Source: Paracoccaceae bacterium (lineage in GTDB: Bacteria; Pseudomonadota; Alphaproteobacteria; Rhodobacterales; Rhodobacteraceae). Taken from it: a DNA stretch of 17,710 bases. Position 1 is the first letter of the stretch. Each line of letters opens with the position of its first letter. The position numbers were made by a program, and so were the translations under genes. This document shows positions 13,098-17,710 of this stretch, piece by piece. Below the pieces are notes generated by a model that worked only from the letters and a program-made list of their open reading frames with translations, made no database searches and had not been told where the DNA came from. The DNA lies in assembly GCA_023263735.1 (NCBI GenBank), contig JALQUQ010000011.1, positions 1 through 17,710 on the forward strand. Direction: 5' to 3'.

Positions 13098-15014
13098 TTG
13101 GGTAGGTTGGGCGCAACCTTTCTGTTGGATCTTTCGCGGCGTCTAAGCCGGGCCGAGAAACAGTTGATCCTTTTGCTGATCGACTCCGCACTTGCGCCTT
13201 TGGCGTGGCTGAGTGTGACCGGGCTTCCCCAGGTGTGGGTCTTTTGGATGCAGGCTCCCTTTGGCTTGGTCCTTGAACTTTCACTTCTTTCGCTGACCGG
13301 GGGAGTGGCGTCATATTTTGTCGGGGTTCATCGGATCAAACTGAAATCCTTTGACTTTGCCGGGGTGCTGAAAACTGGTCTGGTTGCGCTTTTCGCGGCG
13401 GGAACGATGGGCCTCGTGCGCAATGTGGTGCTGGCACAGGGTACATTTTCAGATCTCTTGTCGTTTGCCGTGGTCTATCCGCTGTTGATGTCGGGGTTTC
13501 GGCAGGCCCTGCTGGGGCTTTACCTTGCCGTCCTTCGAAACGGAAAGGTGATCCGAAATGTCGTGATCTATGGCGCGGGTGAGACGGGCATGCAGCTTGC
13601 CGCTGCCCTGCGGTCGCATGATACGATCCGGGTGGTTGCCTTTGTCGATGACAGTGCGCAGGTGCAGGGGCAAACAATCGTCGGGCTAAGGGTCTATGCG
13701 CCTGTTCAGATTGATCGGTTGGCCACCAAATATCGCGTCAGCCGCGTCTTGCTGGCCTTGCCGTCAACCTCTTCTGCCCGACTGACCAACATCGCCCGTG
13801 ACCTTTCCGCCAAGGGGTTCGATGTGCATCGACTGCCGTCCTTTGCCCAACTGATCGGTGAAGAGGCGATTGTCGATGCCTTGGAACCCGTGCCCACCGG
13901 CGCGATTCTGGGCCGCGACCCCGTCCACGTTTTGCAACCCGACGCGGCCCATGCGTATCAGGACAAGGTCGTTCTGGTCACGGGTGCGGGCGGCTCTGTC
14001 GGGTCAGAGCTGTGCCGACACCTGCTGCGCTATCGCCCCAAGACACTGATTTTGTTCGAGATGTGTGAGCTGGCGCTTTACACGGTCCATCGAGAATTGG
14101 TCGCGCAGGGGGATCTGGGCGCGATTGAGATCGTTCCGATTCTTGGAAGTGTGACCGATCCGCGTCTGGTCCAAAGGCTGTTTGCCGAAGCTGCCGTTGA
14201 TGTCGTCCTTCATGCGGCCGCGTACAAGCATGTTCCGCTGGTCGAGGCCAATCCGATGGCGGGTCTTGTCAACAATGTCTTTGGCACCCGCACCTTGGCC
14301 GAAGCCGCGGTTGAGGCATCGGTGCGGCGCTTCATTCTTGTTTCTACGGATAAGGCGGTTCGACCGACCAATGTCATGGGGGCCTCGAAACGGCTGGCGG
14401 AACTGGTGGTGCAAGACATGGCCACCCGCGCCCGAAACACAGATTTTTCCATTGTTCGGTTCGGGAACGTCCTTGGCAGTTCGGGATCGGTGGTTCCCCT
14501 TTTCAAAGAGCAAATCGCACGCGGTGGGCCGGTGACCCTGACCCATGAAGACGTCACGCGGTACTTCATGACCATCGCCGAGGCGGCGGATCTGGTATTG
14601 ATCGCCGGTGCTTTGCCAAAGTCGCGCGGCCCGCATGCGGGTGATCTCTTTGTTCTGGATATGGGAAGGCCTGTGCGCATCCGGGATCTGGCCGAGCGGA
14701 TGATCCGGTCAAGCGGACTTCGGGTCAAAACCGCGGATGATCCTGCGGGAGATATTGAAATCGTCGTGACCGGCTTGCGTCCCGGCGAAAAGCTGCACGA
14801 AGAGCTGTTGATCGCCCCCGGGATGCTGGCGACGCCGCACGAAAAGATCCTGCGCGCCCAAGAAAACGGGATTTCGACTATGGAAATGGCGCGCGCCCTC
14901 CAAGACCTGCGTCGTGCCGAGGCTATGGGGGACGTTCCCGCAGCCCTGAGCGTGGTTCAGCGGCACGTCGAAGGCTTTGCCGGTCAGATAGGAAACACCC
15001 AACGATGCGCCTGA
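13098..15014 (+). CDS. Membrane-bound nucleotide-sugar 4,6-dehydratase (WbpM/CapD/FlaA1 type)
   Basis: A 638-residue protein with four predicted N-terminal membrane helices (within about 22-142), a first Rossmann domain VVIYGAGETG (155-164) and a catalytic dehydratase domain with TGAGGSVG (295-302). The active site reads STDKAV (416-421) and MGASK with M427 and K431; Met in the usual Tyr place is characteristic of this family, which dehydrates UDP-GlcNAc to a 4-keto-6-deoxy sugar. RPGEKLHEEL (561-570) is another family mark. No ATG begins the frame; the best start is TTG 13098 with AAGGG eight bases upstream (13085-13089), though TTG 13107 is possible. It probably feeds the epimerase/reductase encoded upstream. 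Its stop lies ten bases inside the next gene. Confidence 0.93.
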   Translation: MGRLGATFLLDLSRRLSRAEKQLILLLIDSALAPLAWLSVTGLPQVWVFWMQAPFGLVLELSLLSLTGGVASYFVGVHRIKLKSFDFAGVLKTGLVALFAAGTMGLVRNVVLAQGTFSDLLSFAVVYPLLMSGFRQALLGLYLAVLRNGKVIRNVVIYGAGETGMQLAAALRSHDTIRVVAFVDDSAQVQGQTIVGLRVYAPVQIDRLATKYRVSRVLLALPSTSSARLTNIARDLSAKGFDVHRLPSFAQLIGEEAIVDALEPVPTGAILGRDPVHVLQPDAAHAYQDKVVLVTGAGGSVGSELCRHLLRYRPKTLILFEMCELALYTVHRELVAQGDLGAIEIVPILGSVTDPRLVQRLFAEAAVDVVLHAAAYKHVPLVEANPMAGLVNNVFGTRTLAEAAVEASVRRFILVSTDKAVRPTNVMGASKRLAELVVQDMATRARNTDFSIVRFGNVLGSSGSVVPLFKEQIARGGPVTLTHEDVTRYFMTIAEAADLVLIAGALPKSRGPHAGDLFVLDMGRPVRIRDLAERMIRSSGLRVKTADDPAGDIEIVVTGLRPGEKLHEELLIAPGMLATPHEKILRAQENGISTMEMARALQDLRRAEAMGDVPAALSVVQRHVEGFAGQIGNTQRCA

Positions 15015-17269
15015 ACGAACGGACCCTGTGGACACGCACTGCCAGATATCTGCGCCACCTGGCCGCGTTTTGCCCGTCAACGGGGCAACCAAACGGTCGG
15101 TTCCATGGTGGGCGGATCAATCGGTCCTCTTGGGAGATTTGGGCAAAGGCGGCGATGGTCCTGATGGCCATGGTGGTCGTGCCGCTGTCTGCCGCGGCCG
15201 AAAATGCCCCGTCGCTGAACCTGTACGGTTTAACGGGTCTGATCGATATGCCATCGGCCGAGTCGCAACCCGATGGCATGATTCAGCTGAGCACCAGCCA
15301 TTTCGGGCCGGTTTCACGGAATACTCTGACCTTTCAGATCACGCCGCGCCTGTCTGGCAGCTTTCGCTATCTGGGGGTTCGGGATTGGGTCAAGAATGTT
15401 GCGGCAGGGTCGAAAATTGCTGGGATCGATGATTTCAATACCTATTTTGATCGCTCGTTTGACCTGCGTTTTCAATTGTTTGGCGAAGGAAAATATCGTC
15501 CGGCGCTTGCCATCGGTTTGCAGGATTTCGTCGGAACCGGCCTCTTTGCCGGCGAATATCTGGTCGCGACAAAGCATCTTGGGCCGGCATTAAAAGTGAC
15601 CGCCGGATTGGGGTGGGGGCGGCTGGGAACTTATGGGGCCATCGGGTCACCACTGGGTGCGCGCCCCCCCGTTGCGATTGGAAACGGCGGGAATTTCAAT
15701 TTCGGCCAGTGGTTCCGTGGGCCCGCCGCGCCTTTCGCCGGAGTTGAATGGGCGATTAACGACAGATGGACGGTCAAAGCGGAATATTCGTCGGATGCCT
15801 ATGGTGAAGAGGCTGGCCCAAAGCGCCGAACCTTTCGCAGAAAAAGTCCGCTAAACTTTGGTCTCGAATATCAAGCCTCGGAGCGGGTGCGGATTGGGGC
15901 CTATGCAATGTATGGGTCCGAATTCGGTGTGAACCTCTCCTTTGCGCTGAACCCGAAAAGGGCGCTGACGCCATATCGAGAAACGGCAGGCATGCCGATC
16001 AAGGTGCGGCCTTCACCCTTGTTAGAACCCGCCGCGTGGTCAACGGCATGGGCAGATGAGCCCGCAAATGCGAACAGGCTGACCGATGCGCTGCGCCAAG
16101 CCTTGGCGGCGTATGGTCTGGGCGTTTATGCCGTGCGGCTTGATGCAACCTTGGCGGAATTGCGTCTGACGGATCACAAATATGACTCGCGTCCCAATGC
16201 GATTGGTCGCGCGGCGCGTGCCATGGCGGCGACCCTGCCGCCGTCGGTCGAAACGCTCCGCGTTATTCCAATGGTTCACGGGATGGCCACGACTGCCGTA
16301 ACCCTGAAACGGGCCGATCTGGAACGATTGGAACCACTGCCCGATGCGGCCGAGGGGATGCTGGCCCTGACGACCATCGAAGATGCCGCAAAGTATCCAT
16401 CCCCCGCGCCAGTTGCTGGGGCGTTTCCGAAATTGTCTTGGGCGGTTGGCCCCTATTTCCGGCCAAGCTATTTTGATCCGAAAAGCCCGGTTCGGCTTGA
16501 AACCGGGCTGCGAGCGACGGCGATTTATCAGATTCTGCCCGGATTCGAGCTTGCCGGGTCGATCCGCTATCCTCTTGCGGGCAATCTTGATGCCGCCCGC
16601 CCGCCTTCGAATTCGGTCTTGCCCCACGTCCGCACGGATTTTCCGCTTTATGATCAAAAGGCCAAGCCGGGAATTGAATTTCTGACCGCCACAAAATTCT
16701 TTCGTCCCGGCGAAAACCTTTATGCCCGCGTGACGCTTGGCTATCTTGAACCGATGTTTGCCGGCGTGTCGGGTGAGGTGCTTTGGAAGAGCCCAAAATC
16801 CCCATTTTCCTTTGGGGTTGAGCTGAATTACGTAAAGCAGCGTGATTTCAACATGCTGTTTGGGCTGCAAAACTATGCCGTTTTGACCGGGCATGCCTCA
16901 ATCTATGCGGATTTGGGCAAGGGGTATACCGCGCAGGTTGATGTTGGCCGATATCTTGCGGGCGATGTGGGCGTAACGGTTGGTCTGGACCGTGAATTCG
17001 GCAATGGGTGGAAGATAGGGGCCTTTGCCACCAAGACGAATGTTTCGGCGGCCCGGTTTGGCGAAGGGTCGTTTGACAAGGGCATTCGCGTGACAGTGCC
17101 GCTGACATGGCTGACAGGACTGCCCAGCCAATCCAAGTACAGCACGACCTTGCGACCGACGACCCGCGATGGCGGCGCCCGGCTGGAGCTTCGGGATCGT
17201 CTCTACGAAAAGATCAAATCGGATGACATCGCAAGTTATGCTTTGCAGTGGGGGAGGTTCTGGAGATGA
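15005..17269 (+). CDS. YjbH-type outer-membrane exopolysaccharide protein
   Basis: A 754-residue member of the YjbH family, predicted beta-barrel proteins tied to exopolysaccharide secretion (Escherichia coli yjbEFGH). The family start is seen at 70-110: LNLYGLTGLIDMPSAESQPDG and a FRYLGVRDW strand. Most of the rest alternates polar and aromatic residues as in outer-membrane strands, ending WGRFWR. The signal peptide core is residues 49-64, cut after AAA. A start at 15005 gives an unusual 45-residue basic leader before it; the only other Met starts (51, 54, 56) give a signal lacking positive charge. The 15005 start overlaps the dehydratase by ten bases and has a weak AGGA (14990-14993). The next lipoprotein overlaps its stop by four bases, matching the YjbF-YjbH partnership. 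Confidence 0.88.
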   Translation: MRLNERTLWTRTARYLRHLAAFCPSTGQPNGRFHGGRINRSSWEIWAKAAMVLMAMVVVPLSAAAENAPSLNLYGLTGLIDMPSAESQPDGMIQLSTSHFGPVSRNTLTFQITPRLSGSFRYLGVRDWVKNVAAGSKIAGIDDFNTYFDRSFDLRFQLFGEGKYRPALAIGLQDFVGTGLFAGEYLVATKHLGPALKVTAGLGWGRLGTYGAIGSPLGARPPVAIGNGGNFNFGQWFRGPAAPFAGVEWAINDRWTVKAEYSSDAYGEEAGPKRRTFRRKSPLNFGLEYQASERVRIGAYAMYGSEFGVNLSFALNPKRALTPYRETAGMPIKVRPSPLLEPAAWSTAWADEPANANRLTDALRQALAAYGLGVYAVRLDATLAELRLTDHKYDSRPNAIGRAARAMAATLPPSVETLRVIPMVHGMATTAVTLKRADLERLEPLPDAAEGMLALTTIEDAAKYPSPAPVAGAFPKLSWAVGPYFRPSYFDPKSPVRLETGLRATAIYQILPGFELAGSIRYPLAGNLDAARPPSNSVLPHVRTDFPLYDQKAKPGIEFLTATKFFRPGENLYARVTLGYLEPMFAGVSGEVLWKSPKSPFSFGVELNYVKQRDFNMLFGLQNYAVLTGHASIYADLGKGYTAQVDVGRYLAGDVGVTVGLDREFGNGWKIGAFATKTNVSAARFGEGSFDKGIRVTVPLTWLTGLPSQSKYSTTLRPTTRDGGARLELRDRLYEKIKSDDIASYALQWGRFWR

Positions 17270-17706
17270 GGGTTCTCCTCTGGTGCCTTGGGGTGATTCT
17301 TGCCCTCTCGGCCTGCAGCACGCCAAACTCCCCAAACCAAGGGGCGGGAACCGAGGCCTTTGGGTTTTTGAAATCGCAACTCTCTGCGCGGATGGTCACA
17401 GATCGGCCGGTTGCGAACACCGCAGTTACGGTGACTCGCAGCATGCTGAAAGGGATTGACGACCCCCTGATTCGCTCGGTGGCGGAGCGGACCAATGCCC
17501 ATTCCCTTCTTTACATCGCGCAGATCAACGGGGCGTCGCAGGTTTGGTTTGCGCCCGATAAGGTCAGCCTGACGATGCAAGATGGTGTCATCACTCAGTC
17601 GCGCGGGTTGGGGGCTGATCTTTATTCGGCGGACGCAGCGCAGATGATTGCGGTGATCCGTGGGGCCCCACCCAATAAGAAAACCCTTATATTATTATGC
17701 AGTTAA
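17266..17706 (+). CDS. YjbF/GfcB-family lipoprotein, 3'-truncated
   Basis: Start of a group 4 capsule / YjbF-like lipoprotein, a partner of YjbH in polysaccharide export. The lipobox LSAC gives C17, followed by Ser, so the outer membrane is the likely site. GGAGG (17252-17256) lies nine bases before the ATG at 17266, and the start overlaps the YjbH stop by four bases (ATGA). The family pattern with an IAQINGASQVWFAPD strand and TQSRGLGADLYSAD is clear to about residue 130. Family members are about 210-230 residues long, so some 80 are missing. From about 17672 the frame continues into AT-rich sequence that spells NKKTLILLCS and stops at 17706; those residues are almost certainly not native. 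Confidence 0.8.
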   Translation: MRVLLWCLGVILALSACSTPNSPNQGAGTEAFGFLKSQLSARMVTDRPVANTAVTVTRSMLKGIDDPLIRSVAERTNAHSLLYIAQINGASQVWFAPDKVSLTMQDGVITQSRGLGADLYSADAAQMIAVIRGAPPNKKTLILLCS

Positions 17707-17710
17707 ATTT
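17672..17710. other. AT-rich foreign-looking right end
   Basis: From about 17672 the composition changes abruptly: only 7 of the last 37 bases are G or C, while the gene it interrupts is GC-rich. The YjbF-type reading frame loses its family sequence at this point. A GGGGCCCC palindrome sits just before the change (17662-17669). The stretch is too short to assign to any gene. Confidence 0.45.

Noticed and set aside
1..17710. CRISPR arrays, tRNA or rRNA genes, insertion sequences, defence systems
   Set aside because: No regularly spaced repeats, no tRNA-like cloverleaf or rRNA stretches, no transposase, integrase or nuclease motifs were seen on either strand by reading.

Overview
The window looks like about 17.5 kb of chromosome from an alphaproteobacterium, most likely of the order Rhodobacterales. 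That is an inference from the GC-rich coding style, the many GTG and overlapping starts, and recognisable neighbourhoods: hemH beside a tiny exported protein, a degenerate methyltransferase divergent from ComF, then glutaredoxin, nitrilase and MarR genes. I had no database to confirm it. Both ends look foreign. Bases 1-118 (about 41% GC) carry an AT-rich open frame on the minus strand, and the last ~37 bases are about 19% GC. Each abuts a gene truncated exactly at the change. The window is therefore probably a whole contig with chimeric ends, or less likely it is flanked by insertions.

Left part (119-5535, plus strand): two tandem ABC exporter half-transporters (the first lacking its N-terminus) and an RNA m5U methyltransferase are coupled by 4-base overlaps. 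A terminator-like hairpin separates them from an L,D-transpeptidase lipoprotein. A bidirectional terminator follows, then a minus-strand CAP-domain lipoprotein, then a divergent second L,D-transpeptidase with a Tat-like signal. Next comes a 59-residue exported, membrane-anchored small protein with a strong ribosome binding site, biased codons and its own terminator.

Middle (7272-9240, minus strand): ferrochelatase (hemH), and upstream of it a methyltransferase-fold protein whose SAM-binding glycine loop seems to be missing. The latter starts only 14 bases from the divergently read ComF-family gene.

Right part (9255-17706, plus strand): a very compact series. ComF, glutaredoxin 3, a Nit-type amidase, a MarR regulator, a nucleotide-sugar epimerase/reductase and an initiating sugar-phosphate transferase lie almost end to end. 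After a 109-base gap come a WbpM/CapD-type nucleotide-sugar 4,6-dehydratase, a YjbH-type outer-membrane protein and a truncated YjbF/GfcB-type lipoprotein. Together the last five encode the start of an exopolysaccharide or capsule pathway: make a UDP-6-deoxy-HexNAc, load it onto undecaprenyl phosphate, and assist secretion across the outer membrane. The gap holds an uncharacterised short minus-strand frame with the codon pattern of real coding sequence, possibly a gene remnant.

No tRNA, rRNA, CRISPR array or insertion sequence was seen. The least explained items are the 59-residue protein, the minus-strand fragment at 12980-13093 and the AT-rich ends.
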